DNA of 64,000 nucleotides. Origin: Monoplex corrugatus (taxonomy: Eukaryota; Mollusca; Gastropoda; Littorinimorpha; Ranellidae). The notes beneath the pieces were generated by a model. It was not told where the DNA came from. It made no database searches and saw nothing but the letters and a program-made list of their open reading frames with translations. The DNA is taken from the NCBI GenBank assembly GCA_030674185.1, contig CM060307.1:45294681-45358680 (forward strand), written 5' to 3'. Both the position numbers and the translations under genes were made by a program. Below, one piece after another: positions 1 to 12,084 of this stretch (positions are counted from its first letter, which is position 1; each line of letters begins with the position of its first letter).

Positions 1-311
1 GTTCTAATGCGCAATTGATTCATCTCCAGCATTTTAGGGTTCTGTTCTTATGCACAATTAATCCATCTCCAGCATTTTGAGGGTTCTGTTCTTATGCATA
101 ATTGATCCATCTCCAGCATTTTAGGGTTCTGTTCTTATGTGCAATTGATCCATCTCCAGCATTTTAGGGTTCTGTTCTTATGCGTGATTGATCCATCTAC
201 AGCATTTTAGGGTTCTGTTCTTATGCGTAATTGATCCATCTCCAGCATTTTGAGTGTTCTCTTCTTATGCACAATTGATCCATCTCCAGCATTTTAGGGT
301 TCTGTTCTTCA
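1..311. repeat. 43-bp minisatellite, about 7 copies
   Basis: A unit of about 43 bp repeats head to tail with few changes. Each copy has 'ggttctgttcttatg', then a variable 'cacaatt/cataatt/cgtaatt' stretch, then 'gatccatctccagcatttt'. The array runs off the left edge, so its full length is unknown. Non-coding. Confidence 0.9.
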
Positions 312-559
312 ACAGGTGGCTGTCCTGTTTGTTGCCACATTTCTTCATTACTATTTTTGTTTGTGTGCTGCTGAACCATAATAAAATTAATGACCATTTT
401 TGTGATTTGTTTCTTTGTTTATGTTTGAAACTGGTTTGATCGCTGAAAGGTATGACAGTTTCCACTGTACAGAGAGAATTAAGAAGTAATTCATTACTGA
501 TTCAAGTATGTTTTTTAGTGCTATGAAGTGACAAATGTAAAGGATATAAATGAACACAA

Positions 560-950
560 GTACTCACAGACACACAAACAACGTTCTTGTGCACATGTGC
601 AAACACACATGCATACACTCACACACACACTCACATGCACACACACACATGGAGGATGCTGAGCTAGGGTACATTCATCCTGTTAGGCATGTGACTCTTG
701 ACCCATGTTGTCTTTCTCTCTTTGTCTCACCCACATAAACACAAATGTATGCACACATACGCACATGCGCAAACACACATACACGTACATGATGCTGAGC
801 TAGAGTATACTCAGCCTGTTGATTTTGTGACATTTGACCCAAGTTATCCATTCTCTGTCTCACCCCCATATACAAACATGCATATTGGATCTGAGCTAGC
901 ATGCACACAACACAGCCTATGGGGCACGTGTCCCTAGACGCAAGATGTTG
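560..950. repeat. CA-rich tract with degenerate ~135-bp tandem copies
   Basis: CA-rich stretches separate two to three diverged copies of a module containing 'gatgctgagctag', 'cctgtt', 'gtgac', 'ttgaccca' and 'tctgtctcaccc' (near 650, 790 and 890). Short open frames on both strands are artefacts of the CA repeats. The rest of 312-1784 shows no gene; a short (GT)n lies at 1278-1311. Confidence 0.6.
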
Positions 951-1784
951 ACCACTTTCCAACCAGGTGGCTCGTCCTGGTCATGAACAGGAGGTTGTTG
1001 AACTCCTGGAAGCCCTTCTGTTCATGCTGTCGGCTTCTATGAGGAAATTGGACTGCCTAGTTATTCTGTATTAACATCACCCTCTCACTTTGTTCAGCTT
1101 GCCAGCTGAGGCGGTGTACTGGGTATGGCACTCATAGCCAGCCATGAGAGATTCAGGATATGAACAGGAAACAGTGTTTCCTTCCATCCTACACATTGGA
1201 TACAGCTGCCAAAGGACAAAGATGTTGGCTTCATATATCATATTTTTGCAGATTCTACTCCCATCTATGCGCACATGCGTGTGTGTGTGTGTGTGTGTGT
1301 ATGTGTGTGGTTTTAGACATTTTCATTGACATGTTAAGACACTGTACATAATGGTATTTTATGACAGTGCTTTCTTCCCAAGGAAGTATGCTGAATTTCA
1401 CACAACTTTACTGAAGCGAAAATTACTGCAATGTGGTAAAATGAAGAGTGACATGAACCAACCATTCACATTTTTTCCCTGTTTCATTGCCCACATTTTG
1501 TTTTTCATTGTCGTTAATGTTATTTTGATACCCATGTGCAATAGTTATCTGATTTTTAGTTTATGTAAGTTACAGGTCATTCATGTTGAAATGTGAACAA
1601 AAATGCGCATTTCCATCTCCTTCTCCTGGTACTATCCCTTTCATTTTTTTATCAGTGTAAAATGGGCAGTTACAGTGAAAAAGGATCAGAAGTGTTGGGG
1701 ATTGTTGACATTTTGGAAATATGAAAAAGGAATCTTAAAGTTAATGCTTCAAAAATGTTACTGAAAGCAATGTGATTGGGCAGG

Positions 1785-3640
1785 TAATTATGAAGGAAAC
1801 CTTGTTCTGTTCCTGCTCACAGTATCATTAATGTACGGACATGTATGAAGGAAACCTTGTTCCTGTTCACTGTATCATTAATGTACAGACAGGTAAGTAT
1901 GAAGGAAACCTTGTTTCTGTTCCTGTTCACAATATCATTAATGTACAGACAGGTAATTATGAAGGAAACGCTGTTCGTGTTCACAGTATCATTAATGTAC
2001 AGACAGGTAAGTGTGAAGCAAACCTTGTCCTGTTTCTGTTCACTGTATCATTAATGTACAGACTGGTAAGTGTGAAGGAAACCTTGTCCTGTTCCTGTTC
2101 ACTGTATCATTAATGTACAGACTGGTAAGTGTGAAGGAAACCTTGTCCTGTTCCTGTTCACTGTATCATTAATGTACAGACTGGTAAGTGTGAAGGAAAC
2201 CTTGTCCTGTTCCTGTTCACAGTATCATTAATGTACAGACTGGTAAGTGTGAAGGAAACCTTGTCCTGTTCCTGTTCACTGTATCATTAATGTACAGACA
2301 GGTAAGTATTAAGGAAACCTTGTCCTGTTCCTGTTCACAGTATCATTAACGTACAGACAGGTAGGTATGAAGGAAACCTTATCCTATTCCTGTTCACAGT
2401 ATCATTAATGTACAGACAGGTAGGTATGAAGGAAACCTTGTCCTGTTCCTGTTCACAGTATCATTAATGTACAGACTGGTAAGTGTGAAGGAAACCTTAC
2501 CTTGTTCCTGTTCACTGTATCATTAATGTACAGACAGGTAAGTATGAAGGAAACCTTGTCCTGCTCCTGTTCACTGTATTATTAATGTACAGACAGGTAA
2601 GTGTGAAGGAAACCTTGTTCCTGTTCACAGTATCATTAATGTACTGACAGGTAAGTGTGAAGCAAACCTTGTCCTGTTCCTGTTCACTGTATCATTAATG
2701 TACAGACTGGTAAGTGTGAAGGAAACCTTATCCTGTTCCTATTCCTGTTCACTGTATCATTAATGTACAGACAGGTAGGTATGAAGGAAACCTTACCCTG
2801 TTTCTGTTCACTGTATCATTAATCTACAGATGGGTAAGTATGAAGGAAACCTGATCCTGTTCACTGTATCATTAATGTACAGACAGGTAAGTATGAAGGA
2901 AACCTTATCCTGTTCCTGTTCACTGTATCATTAATGTACAGACAGGTAGGTATGAAGGAAACCTTACCCTGTTCCTGTTCACTGTATCATTAATCTACAG
3001 ACGGGTAAGTATGAAGGAAACCTTATCCTGTTCCTGTTCACTGTATCATTAATGTACAGACAGGTAGGTATGAAGAAACCTTACCTTGTTCTTGTTCACT
3101 GTATCATTAATCTACAGACGGGTAAGTATGAAGGAAACCTTATCCTGTTCCTGTTCACTGTATCATTAATGTACAGACAGGTAAGTATGAAGGAAACCTT
3201 ATCCTGTTCCTGTTCACAATATCATTAATGTACAGACTTGAAAGTATAAAGGAAACCTTATCCTGTTGCTGTTCATAATATCATTAATGTGCAGACAGGT
3301 AAGTATGGAGGAAACCGTGTTCCTGTTCACAGTATCATTAATGTACAAACAGGTAATTATGAAGGAAACCTTGTCCTGTTCCTGTTCACAGTTTCATTAA
3401 TGTACAGACAGGTAATTATGAAGGAAACCTTGTCCTGTTCCTGTTCACAGTATCATTAATGTACAGACAGGTAAGTATGAAGGAAACATTGTTCCTGTTC
3501 CTGTTCACAGTATCATTAATGTACAAACAGTAGGAAGGAAACCTTGTTCCTGTTCCTGTTTGCAGTATCATTAATGTACACAGATAAGTATGATGGAAAG
3601 TTTGTTCCTGTTCCTGTTCATAGTATAGCTGTACAGAAGC
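1785..3640. repeat. ~59-bp minisatellite carrying a splice-donor consensus
   Basis: About 30 tandem copies of a unit near 59 bp: 'gaaggaaaccttgtcctg', then 'ttcctgttcac', 'gtatcattaatgtacag' and 'ac(a/t)ggtaagt'. Copies differ by substitutions and small indels of the 'ctgttc' motif. Many units contain 'caggtaagt' or 'tggtaagt', close to an ideal metazoan 5' splice site on the + strand. No protein is implied; the open frames here are chance. Confidence 0.92.
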
Positions 3641-3954
3641 TGGTCATGATCTTGTTGTGAAGTGCTTTCATTTCTTTAATTACTGTTATGTGTAGTTTTG
3701 TTTTTGTTTTTTAGTGAAATGCTTACAGCTTGTGTTTAGTCAAGATTTGATGTGATGACAAATGTATTATTGTTGTTGGTGTTGCCTCTGCCATTAGTAG
3801 TACTAGTAGTGGTGTTCTTGTTGCTGCCATTATCATCATTATAAGTAGTTTTGGGATCTTTGGTGTCAGTGGTTCATGAGGGCTATTGTTGGTGTGTCAT
3901 ATAGTGCTGTCTTTACCGAGTCTTTCACTCGGTCTAGTTCCTCTGCTGAATGAT

Positions 3955-4150
3955 TACTGTTGTTAGTGAGGGTTTTGTACTCAGCCTTGCCGGCCTGTAG
4001 GGCTAATGCGCAGGCTCAAGACTTGTGCCATGATCATTTGGACTGTCTCCATCGCGTAGCATCAGTGGTGTCAGTGCATTTGGAATTCATTCCAATCACG
4101 AAGTGAAAGTGAGCAGTGTCTTTAGTAAGTTGGATCAGGACAAACGTTGT
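3955..4150 (+). repeat. dispersed SINE-like repeat, copy 1
   Basis: Contains 'atgcgcaggctcaagacttg', 'gccatgatca' and 'ttggaattcattcc', matching the copy at 44560-44740. Two diverged copies 40 kb apart show a dispersed family, probably a SINE or its tail. The remainder of 3641-4866 shows no gene, only short AT-rich simple repeats and a (GA)n at 4514-4530. Confidence 0.6.
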
Positions 4151-4866
4151 TAGCTCCACCAAAGTGATCCAGTAGCAGTGCAGGGTCTTTTCAAGTGGGT
4201 GGTGCCATGGTGGCTTGACATCTCTGACTTCTGTTTCCTGGGACTAGGACTTCAACTGACAGAACTTGAGGGTGTTAGTGTGTTGAGGAGCTGACAGGAG
4301 CAGAAGCTGTACAGCTGTAAAATGAAAACAGAACAAAACGAAATCATTGTAGTAATAGTAGTATCATTCACCATAGCATGTTATTAGAGATTGACTTTTA
4401 CACCTATCCATGTGTCTATCACATTGCGAATAAATGATGATAGTAATAATAATAATGATCTTGATGATAACAGTACAATAATTAGTATTATAATTAAATA
4501 TTATATGTATTGAAGAGAGAGAGAGAGAGAGTCACACCTGTCTGTGCGCACAAGACACTTGGCACCAGTAAACAGATCATGTGATGATATCAGGTGCAGC
4601 TGACACTGACATTGGAGAACTTTAGTGGAGAGAAAAGCATGAAGAAAAACCAGATGAGCAAATAGAATTTTTCAGAATTATTGCCAAGTGTCAAAAAGTT
4701 TTAAAACGTTTATGCTGAAAAAGAAAAAACACAACCAACCGACAGAAAAGAGTATTAAATACATGCATGGACTGGTGTACTTTTCAGTTTCTGTAACGAT
4801 TTGACTATTCCTGTTGCAAGCCATCAGGAAAAATGTTTTTCTGTGTACTGTAATTCTGCGCAAGTA

Positions 4867-5385
4867 TGACTTCTTTGTTTCCTTTGTTTAACTTGATTTC
4901 TTAAAGAACTGGTTTAAGTCTGGTATGACTTCTTTGTTTTGTTTATCTTTGACTTCTTAAAGTATTTGTTTCAATCTACTATGACTTCTTTGTGTGCTTT
5001 GTTTATCTTTGACTCTTTGAAGTATTTGTTTCAATCTACTATGACTTCTTTGTGTGCTTTGTTTATCTTTGACTCTTTGAAGTATTTGTTTCAATCTACT
5101 ATGACTTCTTTGTGTGCTTTGTTTATCTTTGACTCTTTGAAGTATTTGTTTCAATCTACTATGACTTCTTTTGTGCTTGTTTATCTTTGACTCTTGAAGT
5201 ATTGTTCATCTACTATGACTTCTTTGTGTGCTTGTTTATCTTTGACTCTTTGAAGTATTTGTTTCAATCTACTATGACTTCTTTGTGTGCTTTGTTTATC
5301 TTTGACTCTTTGAAGTATTTGTTTCAATCTACTATGACTTCTTTGTTTGCTTTGTCTTTGATTTCTTGAAGTATTTGTTTCAATA
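4867..5385. repeat. 60-bp minisatellite, about 8 copies
   Basis: The unit is exactly 60 bp ('ctatgacttctttgtgtgc...', '...gtatttgtttcaatcta'). Copies at 4979-5158 are essentially identical; outer copies are shortened or diverged. Because 60 is a multiple of 3 the array stays open in several frames, giving false repetitive peptides. Confidence 0.93.
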
Positions 5386-5424
5386 CGTTTGGAGAGATAA
5401 AAATAGCAAGTCATTAGATTTATG

Positions 5425-5500
<76 letters not shown>
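5425..5500. repeat. (GT)n microsatellite
   Basis: About 37 uninterrupted GT dinucleotides. Confidence 0.97.
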
Positions 5501-5604
5501 TAAGTACTTAAATTTGGCTATTATGAACTGGTCAGATTTAGATTTGAGTGTAACTTTTGATGCCATCGAAAAAAATACCTCATTAAAAACTCTTGCTGGC
5601 ACTG

Positions 5605-7225
5605 CTATAGACCCATAGATTCCACATGTAATGTCTCCAGTTCGATCCCAGCCTGCAGCATAAAAACTGGCCTGTTGTCTGCCCCTCTTGTTGGCTGCCC
5701 CTGTTGCCTACCTCTCCTGTTGTCTGCCCCTGTTGTCTACCTCTCCTGTTGTCTGACCCTGTTGTCTATCTCTCCTGTTGTCTGCCCCTCTTGTTGGCTG
5801 CCCTGTTGCTTACCTCTCCTGTTGTCCGCTCCTGTTGTCTACCTCTCCTGTTGTCTGCCCCTGTTATCTACCTCTCCTGTTATCTGCCCCTCCTGTTGTC
5901 CACCTCTCCTGTTGTCTGCCCCTGTTATCTACCTCTCCTGTTATCTGCCCCTCCTGTTGTCTGCCTCTCCTGTTGACTGCCTCTCCTCTTGTCTGCCCCT
6001 CCTGTTGTCTGCCCCTCCTGTTGACTGCCCCTCCTGTTGTCTGCCCCTCCTGTTGACTGCCTCTCCTGTTATCTAGCCCTCCTGCTGTCTGCCCTTCCTG
6101 TTGACTGCCTCTCCTGTTATCTGCCCCTGTTGTCTGCCCCTCTTGTTGTCTGGCCCTGTCGTCTGCCCCTGTTGTCTGCCCCTCTTGTTGTCTGGCCCTG
6201 TCGTCTGCCCCTGTTGTCTGCCTCTCCTGTTGTCAGCCCCTCCTGTTGTCTGCCCTCGTTGTCTGCCTCTTGTTGTCTGCCGCTGTTGTCTAACTCTCCT
6301 GTTGTCTGCCCCTCCTGTTGTCTGCCCCTTCTGTTGACTGCCCCTTCTGTTGTCTGCCCCTCCTGTTGACTGCCCTCCTGTTGTCTGCCTCTCCTGTTGA
6401 CTGCCCCTCCTGTTGTCTGCCCTCGTTGTCTGCCTCTCTTGTTGTCTGCCGCTGTTGTCTACCTCTCCTGTTGTCTGCCCCTCCTGTTGTCTGCCCCTTC
6501 TGTTGACTGCCCCTCCTGTTGTCTGCCCCTCCTGTTGACTGCCCTCCTGTTGTCTGCCTCTCCTGTTGACTGCCCCTCCTGTTGTCTGCCCCTCCTGTTG
6601 TCTGCCTCTGTTGTTGACTACCCCTCCTGTTGTCTGCCTCTGTTGTTGACTACCCCTCCTGTTGACTACCTCTCCTGTTGTCTGCCCCTCCTGTTGTCTG
6701 CCCCTCCTGTTGACTGCCCCTCCTGTTGTCTGCCCCTGTTGTCTGCCCCTGTTGTCTGCCTCTCCTGTTGTCTGCCCCCTCCTGTTGTCTGCCCCTCCTG
6801 TTGTCTGCCCCCTCCTGTTGTCTGCCCCCTCCTGTTGTCTGCCCCCTCCTGTTGTCTGCCTCTCCTGTTGTCTGCACCTCCTGTTGTCTGCCCCTGTTGT
6901 CTGCCTCTCCTGTTGTCTGCCCCCTCCTGTTGTCTGCCCCTCCTGTTGTCTGCCCCTCCTAATACTGCAATCATTCTAATGTGGCAGTGTTCCATAGTTC
7001 CCGTTTTCAACTCCAACGTCTCCCCATTTCAAATTTCTTTTTTACGTGCTCAAAGATTCTGCAAGACAATCACTGGCAGATCTGGTGGAACGCATATGGA
7101 ATTATCCAAGTATGTTGAATGTCCTGATCAAATTCCAAAAACAGATAATGAATGGCAAATTGGGTGGAGCGCATATGGAATTGTCTGGGTATGAGGAATC
7201 CCTCTTGAACAAACTAAAAAGGTTA
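5605..7225 (+). mobile_element. tRNA-type SINE split by an internal minisatellite
   Basis: The left piece (5610-5675) reads 'ccagttcgatcccagcc' and 'aaaactggcctg', matching the interior of the SINE copies at 19930-20250 and 53455-53800. The right piece (6960-7225) resumes with 'caatcattctaatg', the next segment of those copies, and ends with the family's 3' module ('tgggtggagcgcatatggaa', 'gaatccctcttgaacaaact'). That 3' module appears twice in tandem (7078-7130 and 7157-7222). The interruption is the 16-bp array described separately. Confidence 0.7.
5665..6962. repeat. 16-bp minisatellite (tctgcccctcctgttg)
   Basis: About 80 copies of a 16-bp unit, with 14-17 bp variants (for example ctgttgactgcccctc). 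The length is not a multiple of 3 but all frames stay open, so long Pro/Leu/Ser/Cys-rich + frames and Gln/Gly/Arg-rich - frames appear; none looks like a real protein. The array lies inside a SINE, at the place where other copies read 'ctgcacactgcccatcctgg'. Confidence 0.93.
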
Positions 7226-7289
7226 CATGAATCCTTGAACAAACTTCAAACTGAGAGGGATACACAAAAAGCTCTTTTCCCTAACACAA

Positions 7290-7462
7290 TTAACCTTTTG
7301 ACTGAACAAAATCTTAAACTTTGACTCCCTCACAAGATGAGGGAGTCAAACAGTTAAAGCTGGTGGAAAGAGTGAGGGACTTAAAAGGTTAAGCTTTTGC
7401 TTTGTTAGCATGGTTGACAATGCAGGATGTTGGTGGACAGGGTGCAGGAGTCAAAAGATTAA
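7290..7462. mobile_element. TTAA-ended foldback MITE, copy A
   Basis: Begins 'ttaaccttttgact' and ends 'gagtcaaaagattaa'. It has an internal palindrome ('gactccctcacaagatgagg' then 'gagtc') and the family core 'gctttgttagcatggttgac' with 'ggatgttggtggacagggtg'. Non-coding and diverged. Confidence 0.7.
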
Positions 7463-8450
7463 TAGCACATTTCCCTACTTGAACAATTCTGGATGAGCCC
7501 GCTGCAGCTACCATCCCTTCCCATTTCCTCCCTGTTATGTCCGCTCCACAAGCTATATGAGCGAAAACAATCTATAATGAAGGAATCTGAGCCCAGCCTA
7601 AGATTTCAAGGGGAAAAGATCGACATCAAAATCATGGCGAAACCAAGAGTTGAAAAGGATGACGATCATTTGTTCACACAAGAGAAAGGATGACGATCAT
7701 TTGTTCACACAAGAGGAGCAGGTCGTCCTCTTAAGGCAGCTGTGATCACAAAAGATTTAACAATCACAAGTCAACAAGACTGAAGCTATAGCGCCTCCCT
7801 TTGTGTTCCTATGGCTTCGACATCCAGACAAGCGAGCACATCTTCCACATGTGGCCAACACCCTCATGTAGACAATCTGGCCAGAGGACACTCCACTGTA
7901 TGTCCAGCTGCATGATTTGTGAGTGACAGGAAATAGTGGGGAAAAATAACCTGTAAGAACTTGCCGATCTGTGCTCGCAGGCTACAGTACTCTTTAAAAA
8001 GAGCGGTACAGTGGTTGTCACGTTGTTATCTTAACCACGCTGTCCAACCCATCTGACATGTTAGGTCACGGAGAGCGCTTCCGTTCACCAGATCTTGCCC
8101 TCACGCCACAGATTAAAATTCTATATGCGCACAGTAGTACAGATATGACATAAGTCTACGTAATCTATATGCCAACAAATCCAGCTGTAAGTCCACAGTA
8201 CTGCATGACCAAAGTATTACACACACACTCCCTCTCTCTCTGAAATGATAGATCGGGTCAGCAAACGAAGGACCTGTTGACTTCTACATCGATAAAGTAT
8301 AAACTGAAGAAAGCATTGAAAGTTATTGTTTTCGATGATGCAATTATATGCATTGTAAAATTTGTATAAATCGCAAAAAGCCACACTCCCCACCCCTCCA
8401 CTGACTACTGTATTATGGCCTATGGCCGATGCACATTAAAAGTTCTAAGC
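7463..8450. other. no gene recognised
   Basis: Unique-looking DNA with a 30-bp tandem duplication near 7655-7715 ('ggatgacgatcatttgttca' in both copies). No convincing exon or RNA gene seen. Confidence 0.5.
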
Positions 8451-8578
8451 TCTCTCTCTCTGTCTCTCTCTGTCTTCTCTCTCTGTCTCTCTCTCACTCT
8501 CTCTCTCTCTCTCTCTCGATATACATACATACACACACACACACACATGTATATATATATAATATGTATATATAGTTA

Positions 8579-8633
<55 letters not shown>

Positions 8634-8665
8634 GTGTGTGTGTGTGTGTGTATAATTATGTACGT
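8450..8665. repeat. compound (CT)n-(CA)n-(TA)n-(TG)n microsatellite
   Basis: CT-rich 8450-8518, CA 8530-8548, TA-rich 8550-8630 with about 22 TA repeats, then GT 8632-8652. The region to 9170 shows no gene. Confidence 0.95.
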
Positions 8666-9169
8666 ATGTATGTGTGTGTGTTTATTTATCTATAATGTAT
8701 GTATGTATCGGTTTGTCATGTTAAGTAAATCAGTACTGGAAGCTTACAACAGCTGGATTTGTTTTTGTTTTTTGCTGGATTTGTTTTTGCACATAAGTTA
8801 TGACCTTGCACTTTGAGATAAGTGCCACCCGCATGTAGGCTTTGATTCACATTGGCTTTTCGACCCAAATACAGTGTATGAATATATAGGATGAGTCAAC
8901 ATGCTAACAAAGCTCAGAGTACAACATGCACTTTGTGTGCTGCAGCTGTTCATGGTAAACGCAGACTGTTGTTCATTCACATCCTTAATGATCAATGTTC
9001 GTCTAGATAGACTGATGTCATTACAATCATCAGAGGCGCTAGTCTTGTCATGAACAGTGCCACCTGTGGACTGGATGTGCCGGTCAGACTGAAGGAACGT
9101 CATCGTAGAGGACGATAAAGCTTTGTTCATGCAGAAAAGTATTGTCATTGCGATTCAGTGAATCAGGTA

Positions 9170-9715
9170 TATACCCTCTCTCTGTGTCTCTCTCAGTCTC
9201 TCTCTCTATATATATATCTTTGTCTGTCTCTCTCTCCCTCTCTGTCTCTATCTATCTATGTATCTCTCCCCTCTCTCTCTCTTTCTCACTCTCTCTGTGT
9301 CTCTCTCTCTCTTTCAGTTTATGTTTTTATGTTCTTTTGATTTTTACAATTTGCGTGTAGAGTAGCTTATCTCTCTCTCTGTCTCTCTCTCTCTCTCTCC
9401 CTCTCTCTCTCTCTGTATGTATCTCTCTCCCCCCTCTCTCTCTCTTTCTCACTCTGTCTCTGTCTCTCTCTCTTTCAGTTTGTTTTTATGTTCTTTTGTA
9501 TGTTTACAGTTTGTGTGTAGACTAGCAAGGACTAGCTGTAAAACAGGTCCAATGGAACCTATTGCTCAGATGTTTGATTAATAGAGTGTTCTGAAGTCTG
9601 AAAGTTCTGTTCTGAGTGTTCTGAAGTCTGAAAGTTCTGTTCTCACTCTCTCTCTCTCTCTCTTTTCTCTCTTTCTCTATCTCTCTCCCTCCCTCCCCCC
9701 TCTCTCTCTGTGCAA
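9170..9715. repeat. CT-rich microsatellite cluster with small duplications
   Basis: Three CT-rich blocks (9175-9312, 9370-9475, 9645-9710). The stretch from the second CT run through 'ttcagtttatgtttttatg' is present twice (near 9313 and 9474), and a 31-bp unit with 'ctgaagtctgaaagttctg' is in tandem at 9590-9645. Confidence 0.85.
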
Positions 9716-10264
9716 ATATGTAAGTTGTTGTCTTAATATTTACAGGCCTACAGTTAGAAAATAAATCGAATTTCACCATCAGGAGAATATGTAAATATAA
9801 TCATGATAATCGCGACGAGATGTTTTCACAAATTCTGGTCTAATGTAGCAAGACATAAAAAAATGTATGTTTTGAATGTAGACCAGAAAATGTTTAACAG
9901 TTCCTTGCTGAAAAAAAGAACCAATGTAGTGTGAATATAATTAAAGATGAGAAAACGGTAAATTCAAAATCATGAATTGTTGGGTATATCAATAGCACTG
10001 GTGATTTCATTGATGCAGATGGTGGCTTTTTGAATGTTGATGATTTCCAAAGAAAAGTATCAGGCATATCTACCAATTTGTTTCATACATGAGGGTGTAA
10101 GGAAAGTCTTACAGGAAAGAAAGAAAGAAAAGAACGAAAAAATTATTAATGAAAATGTCAAAGTGTGGAACAATCCAATATGGTGGCCCAAAACCGAAAC
10201 ACAGAACTCTTGCAGACAAGGGAGATGACCCGCCTGGTGCAGGAAAATGTCAACAGTCTTTTCC

Positions 10265-10415
10265 TGCCACATCTTGGAGTTTGTTCAAGAGGGATTAATC
10301 GCACTCGGATAATTCCATATGCGCTCCACCCAAACCTGCCAGCAATTATCTGGCAGACTCCCTGTGCTTACGCAAAACCCTATGCGCTAGCAAGCAAAGT
10401 CTTGAAATGAGGACC
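10265..10415 (-). mobile_element. SINE 3' half, reverse orientation
   Basis: Reverse complement of the SINE 3' module: 'gagggattaatcgcactcgg', 'ccatatgcgctccaccc', 'ccagcaattatctggcag' and 'caaaaccctatgcgc'. Matches 10575-10822 and 53690-53790 in the opposite sense. Confidence 0.65.
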
Positions 10416-10439
10416 AGAAAGGGGGAGAGGTGGCGGGGG

Positions 10440-10556
10440 AGGGAAAGAGACCTTTGGTGGGTAGGGTGAGTAAATGAAGGGTTGTTTTCCTTTTGTTGTC
10501 CTGGCTGACACTGCAGGACGCAGGCGGATAGGGTGAGGGGGTCAAAGGGTTATGTA
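10440..10556. mobile_element. TTAA-type MITE fragment, copy B
   Basis: Contains 'gtgggtagggtgag', 'gctgacactgcaggacg' and 'gatagggtgagggggtcaaa' followed by 'gggtta', as in the MITE family. It lies between two SINE halves in opposite orientation. Confidence 0.55.
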
Positions 10557-10574
10557 AGTTAGCTGGATCTTTTT

Positions 10575-10822
10575 GTCTTGTGTTCAATCCTATCCCGCAA
10601 CATAAAAGTTTGTTCACTGTCCATCTTAATACTCTAATCATCATAGTCTTGTCAGTGTTTTGTATGTTCCATTCCCCTCTCAATTCCATGACTTTGCCAA
10701 GACTTCGGGTTTTGCACAGGCTCGGGTATCCTGTCAAATATCTGTTAGCAAATTTGGATGGAGCGCATATGGCACTGTGTGAGTGCAGCGAATCCCTCTT
10801 GATCAAACTCCAAGTTAATTAA
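10575..10822 (+). mobile_element. SINE fragment, 3' portion
   Basis: Carries 'gtgttcaatcctatcccgca', 'tactctaatcatcatagtc', 'gggttttgcacaggctcggg' and the 3' module 'tggatggagcgcatatggca' with 'gaatccctcttgatcaaact'. Collinear with the copies at 19930-20250 and 53455-53800. Confidence 0.7.
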
Positions 10823-10859
10823 CGGTGAAGATAAACATGCCTTCGCTCTTCAAGCAGAG

Positions 10860-11082
10860 GCCAGACTTCTCTGCAGCCACAAACGATGCTTCCAGCTCCA
10901 GACACCAGATGTGTCAAGACTGTGGTCTCCAGTCTTCCCACCGAGCTCATAGTGCAGACAACTCCAGACAAAACCCAGTTGGAGCTGCTAAATCCCGTAA
11001 CAATAGCCAGGCTGATAGGGATTCGAACCCATGCACAACCTCCAAGTTGTCAACCCATTGCATTAACACTTAGCCACGGCAA
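10860..11082 (-). mobile_element. tRNA-derived SINE, reverse orientation
   Basis: On the - strand the head reads 'gccgtggctaagtgttaatg' (A-box-like), then 'gggttcgaatcccta' (close to an ideal RNA polymerase III B box, on the + strand 'tagggattcgaaccc' at 11017-11031). The body extends leftward to about 10860. Confidence 0.65.
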
Positions 11083-11250
11083 TAAATGTATCAGAGTATC
11101 GAGCGCTATCCCGAAATGGCCTCTGTGGTCGGTCTGACTGATTGGATGTCAAGTGCTATGGCGATAAATGTGTCAGAGTATCGCGCGCTATCCCTGAAAT
11201 GGCCTCTGTGGTCGGTCTGACTGATCGGATGTCAAGTGGTATGGGTGTAT
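11083..11250. repeat. 81-bp tandem duplication
   Basis: Two copies of a segment beginning 'ataaatgt(a/g)tcagagtatcg' and containing 'ggcctctgtggtcggtctga', differing at a few positions. Confidence 0.85.
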
Positions 11251-11499
11251 CAAAATAATGCCAACTAGTTTACTCGGTCAGCTGTCTTTCGATCAAATGA
11301 CGTGGAGTTTGTCCTGGCATACAAAGTCCAGCGGCAGCTCATACCGAACTTTGCTCCCTTTCCCTCTCCAGTGAGAGATAACGGATGACAGGTGATTTGT
11401 TGATCTCTTGTAAGAAATGTATGTGTGTCACCAAAGAAAACAATCGCAGTCGTAAAATGTAAAAACAAAGTAGGCCACATGAACGTGATAAAGCACACA

Positions 11500-11623
11500 C
11501 AATTACACGCACACGCATAGAAACACGCACGTGCCCGCACCCGCGCGCGTGCGTGCTATCGCGCGCACACACACATATGCACACACACATACACACACGC
11601 ACATACACACACATGCACAAACA

Positions 11624-11662
<39 letters not shown>

Positions 11663-11850
11663 ACATACGCACACACACACATACACACACGCACGCACAC
11701 ACGCACACACACATACACTCACATACACGCATACACACACATATATATATACACACATCTACACACACACGCACACACACATATACACACACACGCACAT
11801 ACATATACTCACACATATACACACACACGCGCGCGCGCGCGCACAAGGCA
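11500..11850. repeat. CA-rich microsatellite
   Basis: About 350 bp of CA repeats with interspersed TA, CG and GC dinucleotides, ending in a (CG)n-like run at 11828-11842. Long His/Thr frames on + and Val/Cys frames on - are artefacts. Confidence 0.95.
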
Positions 11851-12084
11851 GAATGTCCAATTCCGACAATGTCAACATAACATGCAAACTAAGCTTAACG
11901 TAATGAATAATGATGAAGCACAACGCTAACAATGGACTGTTGATCTGTGCAAGTGCATCAGTGTACGACGTGGAAGAGGGAATACTACAGGACGGAGAAA
12001 TAATGTTAAAATGCATTAAGCTGTTCACATAATAGATAAACCAAACAGCTACTTAGCTCATATCAATATATCCTAAATCTAAAT

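Noticed and set aside
5675..7194. Pro/Leu/Cys-rich frames up to 265 codons
   Set aside because: Minisatellite artefact; the frames share the 16-bp unit and have no homology to a protein family.
10873..11078. A real tRNA gene at the B-box-like 'gggttcgaatcccta' (minus strand)
   Set aside because: The cloverleaf cannot be completed; the A/B boxes are followed by a non-tRNA body, as in a SINE.
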